From Eggerthellaceae bacterium UBA5906 (lineage in GTDB: Bacteria > Actinomycetota > Coriobacteriia > Coriobacteriales > Eggerthellaceae): a stretch of DNA of 19,098 bases. Shown one piece after another: positions 7,924 through 14,961 of the stretch (position 1 is the stretch's first letter; each line of letters starts with the position of its first letter). The stretch spans positions 1-19,098 of the forward strand of contig DJEE01000060.1 in assembly GCA_002431805.1 (NCBI GenBank). Reading direction: 5' to 3'. Below the pieces are notes generated by a model, which was not told the DNA's origin, searched no databases, and worked only from the letters and a program-made list of their open reading frames with translations. Both the position numbers and the translations under genes were made by a program.

Positions 7924-9014
7924 TGGTGAACATCCCCGGCGAGGAAACGTATAACGTGCGCATTGGCGCCGGGGTGCTTGCTCAGCTGGGCAGCTCCATG
8001 CGAAAGGTGTCTGCGCTTGCCGATGCCGAACAGGTGCTGGTAATCACCGACACCAACGTTGGGCCGCTGTACGTAAGCCAAGCGAAGGCATCGCTTGCGC
8101 AGGCGGGCTTTCGCGTGTCGGACATTTGCGTTCCCGCAGGTGAGGAAGCAAAGTCTATCGCTGTGCTCGGCGAAGTGTGGGAAGCCATGGCTGCCCTTGC
8201 CCTTGAGCGCGACTGCGTGGTGGTTGCGCTTGGCGGCGGCTGCGTGGGGGATTTGGCGGGCTTTGCTGCGGCAACGTATATGCGCGGCGTGCAGGTGGTG
8301 CAGGTGCCTACCACGCTGCTTTCCATGGTCGATTCAAGCGTGGGCGGCAAAACCGGTGTCAACCTTGATGCAGGCAAGAACCTGGTGGGCGCTTTCAAGC
8401 AGCCCGCGTTCGTGTGCGCCGACACCGATGTGCTGGCAACGCTGCCGCCGCGTGAATGGGCCTGCGGCTGTGGCGAGGTGGCGAAATCTGCGCTCATCGA
8501 CGGCGACGAGTTCTTTTTCTGGCTTTCCGACAACGCATCAGCCATGGCTGCGCGTCAGGCAGATGTGGTTGCACAGGCCATTGCTCGCTGCGTGGTGTTC
8601 AAGGCTGATGTGGTGGCGCAAGACAAAACGGAAAGCCGCGGTGTGCGCGAATGCCTGAACTACGGCCACACGTTGGCCCACGCCATCGAAAAGCTTTCCG
8701 GATATGGCACGTACAGCCATGGCCATGCGGTTGCCGAAGGCATGCGCTTCGCGGCGCAGCTTGGCTGCAGCTTGGCGGGCACGTCGCCTGAGCTGGCGCA
8801 AGCGCAAGGCCAGTTGCTTGATGAGCTTGGCCTGCCAGCGCTTGATTGGAAGGCAGCGCCGGCCGACGTGCTGGACACCATGAAGCGCGACAAGAAGGCC
8901 CGTCACGGTCAAGTGCGTTTCATGCTGCTGCGCGACCTGGGACAATGGGAGCTTATGGACGTGGACGACGCAACCATCCTGCAGCATTTGGAAACCTATT
9001 TCGCGCAGAAATAG
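7905..9014 (+). CDS. aroB: 3-Dehydroquinate synthase
   Basis: Cyclises DAHP to 3-dehydroquinate with NAD and a divalent metal, the second pathway step. The 369-aa protein shows the NAD-binding VALGGGCVGDLAGF (107-120), PTTLLSMVDSSVGGKTGVN, and the three metal ligands Glu191 (CGEVAKS), His255 (NYGHTLAHAIE) and His272 (SHGHAVAEGM). The start is GTG at 7905, inside the end of aroK, with AGAAGG (7893-7898) 6 bases upstream; the product then starts MPATKVVVNIPGEETY as expected for the family. A hairpin with a T-rich tail follows the stop, so part of the transcripts may end before aroQ. Confidence 0.97.
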   Translation: MPATKVVVNIPGEETYNVRIGAGVLAQLGSSMRKVSALADAEQVLVITDTNVGPLYVSQAKASLAQAGFRVSDICVPAGEEAKSIAVLGEVWEAMAALALERDCVVVALGGGCVGDLAGFAAATYMRGVQVVQVPTTLLSMVDSSVGGKTGVNLDAGKNLVGAFKQPAFVCADTDVLATLPPREWACGCGEVAKSALIDGDEFFFWLSDNASAMAARQADVVAQAIARCVVFKADVVAQDKTESRGVRECLNYGHTLAHAIEKLSGYGTYSHGHAVAEGMRFAAQLGCSLAGTSPELAQAQGQLLDELGLPALDWKAAPADVLDTMKRDKKARHGQVRFMLLRDLGQWELMDVDDATILQHLETYFAQK

Positions 9015-9034
9015 CGCGTAACGTTATCAAACAA

Positions 9035-9066
9035 GGCCGGGCTGAATGCTCGGCCTTCTCGCTTTT
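9035..9066 (+). terminator. Weak terminator-like hairpin between aroB and aroQ
   Basis: GGCCGGGC (9035-9042) pairs with GCTCGGCC (9048-9055) over 8 bp with one G-T pair and a TGAAT loop, followed by TTCTCGCTTTT. The T tract is broken, so termination may be partial. The aroQ ribosome site begins directly after it, at 9067. Confidence 0.5.
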
Positions 9067-9081
9067 GGAAGGAGCCGCTTC

Positions 9082-9594
9082 GTGAAGAAAATCCTGTTAA
9101 TGAACGGGCCGAACCTGAATATGCTGGGCATCCGCGAGCCGGGGGTGTACGGCAACGACACGCTGGCAGAACTGGAGCGCCAGGTAACCGAATACGGCGC
9201 AGCGCACGATTGCCAAGTTGAATGCTTCCAGTCCAACCATGAAGGCGATTTGGTCGACAAGATTCACGCTACGCACGGCACGTGCGACGGCATCATTTAC
9301 AACCCTGGCGCGCACACGCACTACTCGTATGCCTTGCGTGATGCCCTAGGCAGCGTGAGCACGCCGTGTGTTGAGGTGCACATTTCCGATGTGTCTACGC
9401 GCGAGAAGTTCCGTCATAAATCGGTTATTGCACCGGCATGCGTGGCGCAGGTGAAAGGACGCGGGTTCGCGGGCTACTGCGACGCGCTGGATATTTTGCT
9501 GGAAGGCGTGACCGAGCGTTTGGGCGAAGGCTACGAACAGCGCTACAAGCCCGGTCAAGTGATAGTGGCAGGTCGTGATTACATTGACGAATAA
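9082..9594 (+). CDS. aroQ: 3-Dehydroquinate dehydratase, type II
   Basis: Removes water from 3-dehydroquinate to give 3-dehydroshikimate, the third step of the pathway; type II enzymes are small dodecamers. The N-terminus has the class signature NGPNLNMLGIREPGVYG, with Arg18 and catalytic Tyr23. FQSNHEGDLVD, YNPGAHTHYSYALRDA, and EVHISDVSTREKFRH with catalytic His100 follow. The family normally has HISN where this protein has HISD. 170 aa; the last 20 or so residues are a tail beyond the core. GTG at 9082 is chosen because GGAAGGAG (9067-9074) lies 7 bases upstream and the sequence then begins MKKILLMNGPN. The peptidase gene begins 4 bases after the stop, as in the Bacillus yqhS-yqhT pair. 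Confidence 0.96.
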   Translation: MKKILLMNGPNLNMLGIREPGVYGNDTLAELERQVTEYGAAHDCQVECFQSNHEGDLVDKIHATHGTCDGIIYNPGAHTHYSYALRDALGSVSTPCVEVHISDVSTREKFRHKSVIAPACVAQVKGRGFAGYCDALDILLEGVTERLGEGYEQRYKPGQVIVAGRDYIDE

Positions 9595-9598
9595 CAGC

Positions 9599-10744
9599 AT
9601 GAAAGCCCAGGCAACAGGGCGGTTGGAGCGCTTGCGCAACGCTGCAGCGGAAAGTGGCATCCGCACGTTTTTGGTGCGCGACACCGCAAGCATCGAATGG
9701 TTAACGGCGTTTGACGACGTGTTCGACGACGAGCAAGTTCATGCGCTTTTGGTAACGCCGCACGACGCGGTGCTGCATACCGACTCCCGCTACAGCGGTG
9801 CTGCCCGCAAGGCAGCTGCGGACGAGGGCGTTATCGTCGTGGACGATGCGCGCAAAGGGCACGGCGCGTGGGTGGCGGATGTGTTCACGGCGCGTCACGT
9901 TAACGCGCCTGCCGGTGCGCCCGATCCGGGCAGCATTGTGCTTGGCATCGAGGATTCCATGACGCTTGCGGCGTTTCGCGCGTTGGAAGGGGCGCTTGCT
10001 AAGGCTCCTGCCGCGCCGCAGCTTTCCGAGACGTGCGACTTCGTGCGCAATCTGCGTGCGGTGAAGGAACCGGCTGAGGTCGCGCGCATGAGGGCGGCGC
10101 AGGCTATCACCGATGCCGCGTTCTCCTACATCATCACGTACATGAAGCCAGGCATGACCGAGCGCGAAGTGCAAATTGAGCTTGAGGACTGGATGCTGCG
10201 CCACGGCGCCTCTGGCCTGGCGTTTTCGTCCATAGTCGCCTGTGGCGCCAACGGTGCAAGCCCGCATGCCATCCCGGGGCAAGCGCGTTTGGAAGCGGGG
10301 CAGTGCGTGGTTATGGACTTCGGTGCGCGCGCATATGGCTATTGCTCCGACATGACGCGCACGGTGTTCATCGGCCAGCCCGATGATGAGATGCGCCAAG
10401 CCTACGACGTGCTGCGCCAGGCAAACGAGCAGGTGGAGGCAGCCATCAAGCCCGGTGTTACCGGCGCCGAAATGCACCAGATGGCAGAGGACATCCTGGC
10501 GCAAGGCGGGTTTGCCGGCAAAATGGGCCACGGCCTGGGGCACGGCGTTGGCATCGACATCCACGAAGAGCCGGTTTTGTCCCCGCGCAACAAAAAGGCG
10601 CTTGTCCCTGGCAACGTGGTAACGGTTGAGCCGGGTATCTACCTGGAAGGCAAATTTGGCATGCGTTTGGAAGATTTCGGCGTGGTAACCGAAACGGGAT
10701 TCGACGTTTTCACGCAATCTACGCATGACATGGTTATACTTTAA
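9599..10744 (+). CDS. Xaa-Pro aminopeptidase/dipeptidase (M24 family)
   Basis: Cytoplasmic 'pita-bread' metallopeptidase that probably removes residues in front of proline. The N-terminal half (to about residue 150) is the creatinase-like domain (RLERLRNAAAESG...HTDSRYSG). The catalytic half has all five dinuclear metal ligands: Asp240 (VMDFGA), Asp251 (CSDMTRTV), His315 (GHGLGHGVG), Glu344 (TVEPGIY) and Glu358 (MRLEDFG), plus His322. It corresponds by position to Bacillus yqhT, between aroQ and efp. The start is uncertain: the ATG at 9599 lies 4 bases after aroQ but has no clear ribosome site, so coupling is likely; a TTG at 9584 or GTG at 9575, both inside aroQ, are in frame and possible. 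Dipeptidase versus aminopeptidase activity cannot be told from sequence. Confidence 0.93.
   Translation: MKAQATGRLERLRNAAAESGIRTFLVRDTASIEWLTAFDDVFDDEQVHALLVTPHDAVLHTDSRYSGAARKAAADEGVIVVDDARKGHGAWVADVFTARHVNAPAGAPDPGSIVLGIEDSMTLAAFRALEGALAKAPAAPQLSETCDFVRNLRAVKEPAEVARMRAAQAITDAAFSYIITYMKPGMTEREVQIELEDWMLRHGASGLAFSSIVACGANGASPHAIPGQARLEAGQCVVMDFGARAYGYCSDMTRTVFIGQPDDEMRQAYDVLRQANEQVEAAIKPGVTGAEMHQMAEDILAQGGFAGKMGHGLGHGVGIDIHEEPVLSPRNKKALVPGNVVTVEPGIYLEGKFGMRLEDFGVVTETGFDVFTQSTHDMVIL
10735..10740 (+). promoter_or_regulatory. Possible -10 box for efp
   Basis: TATACT in the last codons of the peptidase gene matches TATAAT at five of six bases, and would start a transcript about 50 bases before the efp GTG. 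No acceptable -35 hexamer is seen at 16-19 bases, so this is weak. Confidence 0.25.
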
Positions 10745-10798
10745 GGGTTGAACTAAAGGGGCGGCATAGGCCGTCTGAGCGTTTGAAAGGATCTACCA

Positions 10799-11359
10799 GT
10801 GGCAATCTCTACCGCCGACTTTAAAAACGGCATGTGCATCATCTACAACAACAAGATGTGCACCATCGTCGAGTTTCAGCATGTAAAGCCTGGTAAGGGC
10901 GGCGCATTCGTGCGCACGAAGCTTCGCGACATCAAAACCGGCCGCGTTGTCGACTACACGTTCAACGCCGGCACGAAGTTCGATACCGTGCGTTTGGAAA
11001 CCCGCAAGATGCAGTACCTATACAACGACGGTTCCGATTACTACTTCATGGACCCGAACACCTACGACCAAATGAGCATCCCCACCGAAACCGTGGGCGA
11101 CACCGCTAAGTGGCTGAAGGAAAATGACGAGGCAAGCCTGCTGTACGCTGGCGACGAACTCATCAGCATCGAGCCGCAGATGTTCGTGGAGCTTGAGTGC
11201 ACGCACACCGAGCCTGGCTTCAAGGGCGACACCGCTACCAACACCACCAAGCCGGCAACGTTCGAAACCGGCGTTGAGCTGCAGGTGCCCACGTTCGTCG
11301 AAATCGGCGACGTGCTGCAGATTGACACCCGCGACGGCCGCGTAATTAAGCGAGTTTAA
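10799..11359 (+). CDS. efp: Translation elongation factor P
   Basis: Binds ribosomes stalled at polyproline stretches and promotes peptide bond formation. The 186-aa protein has the three-domain EF-P layout: KOW-like domain I with the loop HVKPGKGGAFVR, whose tip Lys33 corresponds to the lysine modified in E. coli (Lys34); an OB domain in the middle; and a C-terminal OB domain with the family signature from LQVPTFVEIGDVLQIDTRDGRVIKRV. Start is GTG at 10799, with GAAAGGAT about 7 bases upstream. No modification gene (epmA, epmB, earP) is in the window. It follows the peptidase after 54 bases and ends just before a perfect 10-bp hairpin, in the same order as in Bacillus (yqhT-efp). Confidence 0.97.
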   Translation: MAISTADFKNGMCIIYNNKMCTIVEFQHVKPGKGGAFVRTKLRDIKTGRVVDYTFNAGTKFDTVRLETRKMQYLYNDGSDYYFMDPNTYDQMSIPTETVGDTAKWLKENDEASLLYAGDELISIEPQMFVELECTHTEPGFKGDTATNTTKPATFETGVELQVPTFVEIGDVLQIDTRDGRVIKRV

Positions 11360-11362
11360 GGT

Positions 11363-11389
11363 TTCGTTTGCCTAACGGCAAACGAATTT
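11363..11389 (+). terminator. Hairpin directly after efp (probable terminator)
   Basis: TTCGTTTGCC and GGCAAACGAA form a perfect 10-bp stem around a TAAC loop, beginning 3 bases after the efp stop. The T tail is only three bases, so termination strength is uncertain. Confidence 0.6.
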
Positions 11390-11401
11390 ACTCGACGCTG
11401 C

Positions 11402-11501
11402 GGGCCGCTCTCGTGCCCCGCCTTCGCATTCAGCTGCGCGGGCATGGCCTAAAGGCCTATACCCGCTTGCTTCATGTGAATTCGGGGCACGAGAGCGGCC
11501 C
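11402..11501. repeat. 100-bp intergenic element with perfect 19-bp inverted arms
   Basis: The arms at 11402-11420 (GGGCCGCTCTCGTGCCCCG) and 11483-11501 are exact reverse complements. The 62-base centre folds further: ATTCA (11428-11432) with TGAAT (11477-11481), GCGGG (11438-11442) with CCCGC (11462-11466), and GGCCT with AGGCC around an AA/AAA turn (11446-11457). There is no good coding frame. It lies between the efp hairpin and a terminator. It may be a dispersed palindromic repeat, a small MITE remnant, or a structured RNA; the window has only one copy, so these cannot be separated. Confidence 0.85.
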
Positions 11502-11551
11502 TCGCTGACTTCGATGGGATCCCAAAATCCCTCATAGCAACCTTTCAGGTC

Positions 11552-11581
11552 AAAGGGCATCCGCACAGGTGCCCTTTCTTT
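11552..11581 (+). terminator. Rho-independent terminator in the efp-carboxyltransferase gap
   Basis: AAAGGGCA (11552-11559) pairs with TGCCCTTT (11570-11577), extendable by two pairs into the loop, and is followed by CTTT. Upstream, CCTTT (11541-11545) can pair with AAAGG (11552-11556), which would compete with the terminator stem. It would end transcripts that pass through the 100-bp inverted-repeat element. Confidence 0.65.
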
Positions 11582-11634
11582 ATGCCGTCTGGGCGCGGTT
11601 TTCTGTTTCTTGCCCGTGAATTCGCTTACCGTGC

Positions 11635-11663
11635 GCGGCATGTGCTGTAGCTTCTTCTATAAT
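11635..11663 (+). promoter_or_regulatory. Promoter candidate for the carboxyltransferase-accC run
   Basis: A perfect TATAAT at 11658-11663 lies 58 bases ahead of the ATG. The hexamer 17 bases upstream, GCGGCA (11635-11640), matches TTGACA at only three positions. The predicted leader is about 50 bases. Bases 11582-11634 of the gap show nothing I can name. Confidence 0.55.
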
Positions 11664-11720
11664 CCTGGTTTCGATCTAGTACGGTCTTTTACCACTTGAT
11701 AACGAAGGGGGTGCGAGTTC

Positions 11721-13607
11721 ATGCCAAGGCTTCAGATCATGGATACCACCATCCGTGATGGCCAGCAGAGCCTCTGGGCGACGCGCATGAGCATCGGCGA
11801 CATGCTGCCGATTCTGCCGAAGATGGACCGCGTCGGTTACTGGGCAATCGAGGCGTGGGGCGGCGCGACGTTCGACTCATGCATGCGCTTCCTGGATGAG
11901 AATCCGTGGGACCGCCTGCGTTCCATCAACGCAGCAACGCCGAATACGCCGTTGTCCATGTTGACGCGCGGCCAGAATTTGGTTGGCTACAAGCATTATT
12001 CTCGCGAGATTGTGAACAGGTTCATCAAGGCGTCTAAGCGCAACGGCGTGCACGTGTTCCGCGTGTTCGACGCTTTGAACGACATCCGCAACATTGTAGA
12101 TACCGCCGAGGCGGTAAAGGAGTGCGGCGGCCACTTCGAAGGCGCAATCTCTTACACCATTTCCCCCGTTCACACGCTGGACAGCTATCTTGAGTACGCG
12201 CAGCAGCTTAAAGAGCTGGGCGCCGACTCCATTTGCGTGAAGGACATGGCCGGCCTTATGACGCCGTACCGTGCCGAGCGCATCGTCAAGGCGCTTAACG
12301 CCGAAATCGGCCTGCCGGTGCACCTGCACTGCCACTACGTTGGCGGCATGGCCCCGGCAAACTACATCAAGGCTGCTGAGGCGGGCGTTTCCATCGTCGA
12401 CACCGCGTCGGCGCCGCTGGCGTTCGGCAATTCCCAGCCTGCCGTTGAGATGCTGGTGGCAGCGCTGCAGGAAAGCCGCTATGACACGGGCCTTGATTTG
12501 AACCTGCTGTTCGAAATCGCCGAGTACTGGGAAGAGGTGCGCAAGCGCAGCCACTACAAGCGCGGCGTGTCTTCGCTCATCCACATGCAGGTGTACTCGC
12601 ACCAGGTGCCCGGCGGCATGATGTCCAACCTTATGAGCCAGCTGGAAGTGCAAAACGCCTCCGACCGTCTGCCCGAGGTTATGAAGGAAATCCCGCGCGT
12701 ACGCGCCGAGGTTGGCTACCCGCCGCTGGTTACCCCTATGTCGCAGATTGTGGGCACGCAGGCCGTGTTCAATGTGCTTACCGGTAAGCGCTGGGGCGTT
12801 GTGTCTAAGGAAATGAAGGACTACATCTGCGGTTACTACGGCAAGGCGCCGGGCCGCATCGACCCCGAAATCATGAAGAAGGTTGCGGGCAATTCGCAGG
12901 TGCTGCCCGACGACGTGTCGCCGTCAAGCCTGGTCACCACCACCTACGACGAGGTGGCCGAGGAAATTGGCGATTTGGCACAAAGCGAGGAAGACGTGCT
13001 GATGTACGCCTTGTTCCCCAACGAGGCGCGCACGTTCTTAAGCAAACACCGTGCATCCGAAAGAGTCGACTTCCTTATGCAGGAAGAGTCGAGCAATACC
13101 AAGGAGGACGATTACGTGGATATCAACCAGATTCGCGAACTGGTTCGCGTTGCCGAGGAAAGCGGCGTTGGCGAAATCGTAGTTGAGGACGGCGGCCAGC
13201 GCATCGCCGTGCGTATGCCTGGTGCCGTTGCTGCTGCTCCGGCTGCCGCAGCTCCTGCCGTTGCTGCTGCTCCGGCTGCCGCTGCCGCGCCCGCGCCTGC
13301 CGCAGCTCCTGCTGCTGCCGCCGAGCCCGAGCGTCCTGCAAACTGGTACGCCGTGAAGGCGCCGATGGTGGGCACGTTCTATGCGGCTCCCGCTCCGGGC
13401 GAGCCTGCGTTTGTGAAGGTAGGCGACGAGGTTGCCGCCAACCAAACGCTGTGCATCGTCGAAGCCATGAAGCTTATGAACGAAATCACGGCCGAGGAAA
13501 TGGGCACCGTGCGCGAAATTTGCGTGAAGGATGGCGACCCTGTCGAGTACGGCACCGTGCTGTTCTACATCGAGCCCCATTCCACCACGCCCATCTCGGA
13601 GCAGTAA
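11721..13607 (+). CDS. Carboxyltransferase-biotin carrier fusion (PycB/OadA/5S-like + AccB)
   Basis: Residues 1-300 form an HMGL-like carboxyltransferase: MDTTIRDGQQSLWATRM, LTRGQNLVGYKHY, FRVFDALNDIRN, VKDMAG with Lys174 (the lysine carboxylated in this family) and HLHCH with metal ligands His203 and His205. Residues 300-455 are the PYC/OADA conserved region (PGGMMSNL, IVGTQAVFNVLTG). It closely resembles the 5S subunit of propionibacterial transcarboxylase and OadA. From residue 466 a complete AccB follows: DINQIRELVRVAEESG, an Ala/Pro linker (about 500-540), and VEAMKLMNE with biotinylated Lys584. Ordinary OadA/PycB proteins end in only a short biotinyl domain. With accC directly downstream, pyruvate carboxylase is the simplest guess; oxaloacetate decarboxylase or transcarboxylase remain possible. 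No oadB or oadG is present. GGGGGTG precedes the ATG by 7 bases. Confidence 0.92.
   Translation: MPRLQIMDTTIRDGQQSLWATRMSIGDMLPILPKMDRVGYWAIEAWGGATFDSCMRFLDENPWDRLRSINAATPNTPLSMLTRGQNLVGYKHYSREIVNRFIKASKRNGVHVFRVFDALNDIRNIVDTAEAVKECGGHFEGAISYTISPVHTLDSYLEYAQQLKELGADSICVKDMAGLMTPYRAERIVKALNAEIGLPVHLHCHYVGGMAPANYIKAAEAGVSIVDTASAPLAFGNSQPAVEMLVAALQESRYDTGLDLNLLFEIAEYWEEVRKRSHYKRGVSSLIHMQVYSHQVPGGMMSNLMSQLEVQNASDRLPEVMKEIPRVRAEVGYPPLVTPMSQIVGTQAVFNVLTGKRWGVVSKEMKDYICGYYGKAPGRIDPEIMKKVAGNSQVLPDDVSPSSLVTTTYDEVAEEIGDLAQSEEDVLMYALFPNEARTFLSKHRASERVDFLMQEESSNTKEDDYVDINQIRELVRVAEESGVGEIVVEDGGQRIAVRMPGAVAAAPAAAAPAVAAAPAAAAAPAPAAAPAAAAEPERPANWYAVKAPMVGTFYAAPAPGEPAFVKVGDEVAANQTLCIVEAMKLMNEITAEEMGTVREICVKDGDPVEYGTVLFYIEPHSTTPISEQ
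13101..13107 (+). promoter_or_regulatory. Internal Shine-Dalgarno before the AccB part
   Basis: AAGGAGG, a full anti-16S match, lies inside the fusion gene in the short spacer between the carboxyltransferase and AccB parts (codons for TKED). An in-frame GTG follows after 8 bases at 13116. No other Shine-Dalgarno this strong was noticed inside a coding region here. Confidence 0.7.
13116..13607 (+). CDS. accB: Possible internally started AccB (biotin carboxyl carrier protein)
   Basis: If translation starts at the internal GTG, the product is a 163-aa protein beginning MDINQIRELVRVAEESG, exactly how free AccB proteins begin, and of normal AccB length (about 150-165). The biotinyl lysine becomes Lys119 in VEAMKLMNE, near Lys122 of E. 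coli AccB. The Ala/Pro-rich linker and the AccB-type PMVGTFYAAPAPGEPAF are present. In Bacillus, accB sits between efp and accC, which is this position. A free AccB could serve acetyl-CoA carboxylase with AccC while the fusion serves the carboxyltransferase. The reading frame is shared with the fusion, so the existence of the short protein is inference from the ribosome site and start position. Confidence 0.5.
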   Translation: MDINQIRELVRVAEESGVGEIVVEDGGQRIAVRMPGAVAAAPAAAAPAVAAAPAAAAAPAPAAAPAAAAEPERPANWYAVKAPMVGTFYAAPAPGEPAFVKVGDEVAANQTLCIVEAMKLMNEITAEEMGTVREICVKDGDPVEYGTVLFYIEPHSTTPISEQ

Positions 13608-13608
13608 C

Positions 13609-14961
13609 ATGTTCAAGAAAGTACTCATTGCTAATCGTGGCGAAGTGGCGCTGCGCGTTATGCGCGCCTGCAAAGAGCTGGGGGTGAAAACCGTCGCCGT
13701 GTACTCCACGGAGGACGAGAACACCTACCCGGTGCAGTACGCCGATGAAAAAGTTTGCATCGGTCCTGCTCAGGCAACGAAAAGCTACCTGGTTATGGCC
13801 AATATCATCGAGGCGGCGAAAAACACCGGCGCCGAGGCCATTCACCCCGGCTACGGCTTCTTAGCCGAAAACGCCGACTTCGCCCGCGCTTGCGTGGATA
13901 ACGACCTGGTGTTCATCGGCCCCTCGGCCGAGTGCATCGAGCGCATGGGCGACAAGTCCTCTGCTCGTGAGACCATGAAGGCGTGCGGCGTTCCTACCGT
14001 TCCCGGCTCCGATGGCTGCATCGACACGGTTGAGGAAGCTCGCCAGTTTGCCGAGCGCGTGGGCTACCCGGTGCTCATCAAGGCTACGGCCGGCGGTGGC
14101 GGCAAGGGCATGCGCGAAGTGCACGACCCAGCAGATTTGGAATCTCACTACAAGGCCGCTCGCGCCGAGGCCGGTGCGGCGTTCGGCAACGACGAGGTGT
14201 ACCTGGAAAAGCTGGTGCTGCGCCCGCGTCACGTTGAGGTGCAGGTGCTCGCCGACGACTTCGGCAACAACGTTGCCCTGTGCGAGCGCGACTGCTCCGT
14301 GCAACGTCGCCATCAGAAGCTTATCGAGGAAGCCCCGTCTCCGGCGCTTACCGATGAGCTTCGCCGCGCCATGGGCGTTGCCGCCATCAAGGCAGTGCGC
14401 GCGGTGGACTACCGCAACGCCGGTACCATTGAGTTTCTGCTGGACACCACGGGCAAGTTCTACTTCATGGAAATGAACACGCGCGTGCAGGTTGAGCACC
14501 CGGTTTCCGAGCAAATCACGGGCACCGACATCATCAAAGAGCAGCTGCGTATTGCTTCCGGTGAACCTATGAGCTGCGCAAACCGTGCTCCGTTCACGCC
14601 GTTTGGCCATGCTATGGAGTTCCGTATCAACGCCGAAGACCCCGAGCACGGGTTCCGTCCGTGCCCTGGCACCATCACGCGTTTCGAGCCTCCCGCGGGC
14701 CCGGGCGTGCGCGTTGAGACGTACGTGCACGCAGGCACGAAGATCAGCCCGTACTACGACTCCATGGTTGCTAAAGTCATCGTGTCCGGTCAAGATCGCG
14801 AAGAGTGCTTGGCGCGCGGTCGCCGCGCCCTCGACGAGTTCGTTATCGAGGGCATCAAAACCACGCTGCCGTTCCATCGCCGCGTGCTTGACAACGAGGT
14901 GTTCTGCGCGGGCGAGGCCACTACGGACTTCATCGAAACCCAGATGGGAGATGTGCTATGA
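13609..14961 (+). CDS. accC: Biotin carboxylase
   Basis: Carboxylates the biotin carrier using bicarbonate and ATP. The 450-aa protein is full length for AccC/PycA with KVLIANRGEVALRV at the N-terminus, ATP-grasp Lys158 and the glycine loop KATAGGGGKGM, ERDCSVQRRHQKLIEEAP, and the catalytic stretch YFMEMNTRVQVEHPV, where Glu288, Asn290, Arg292 and Glu296 carry the same numbers as in E. coli AccC. FRINAEDP follows. I start at the ATG at 13609, one base after the fusion gene stop, with GGAG 7 bases upstream. It probably serves both acetyl-CoA carboxylase and the fused carboxyltransferase; accA and accD are not in the window. The stop overlaps the next start (ATGA). Confidence 0.96.
   Translation: MFKKVLIANRGEVALRVMRACKELGVKTVAVYSTEDENTYPVQYADEKVCIGPAQATKSYLVMANIIEAAKNTGAEAIHPGYGFLAENADFARACVDNDLVFIGPSAECIERMGDKSSARETMKACGVPTVPGSDGCIDTVEEARQFAERVGYPVLIKATAGGGGKGMREVHDPADLESHYKAARAEAGAAFGNDEVYLEKLVLRPRHVEVQVLADDFGNNVALCERDCSVQRRHQKLIEEAPSPALTDELRRAMGVAAIKAVRAVDYRNAGTIEFLLDTTGKFYFMEMNTRVQVEHPVSEQITGTDIIKEQLRIASGEPMSCANRAPFTPFGHAMEFRINAEDPEHGFRPCPGTITRFEPPAGPGVRVETYVHAGTKISPYYDSMVAKVIVSGQDREECLARGRRALDEFVIEGIKTTLPFHRRVLDNEVFCAGEATTDFIETQMGDVL

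Noticed and set aside
11476..11624. Direct repeat GTGAATTCG at 11476 and 11616
   Set aside because: Only 9 bases; a repeat of this size in a 360-bp region is not surprising.
11372..11641. 89-codon minus-strand frame in the efp-carboxyltransferase gap
   Set aside because: It runs straight through the 19-bp inverted repeat and two hairpins, has no Shine-Dalgarno, and its composition reflects the palindromes. The non-coding reading fits better.
13215..13345. GCT/GCC/CCT-rich stretch as a tandem DNA repeat
   Set aside because: It codes for the flexible Ala/Pro linker usual in biotin carrier proteins; codons vary and no fixed repeat unit is seen.
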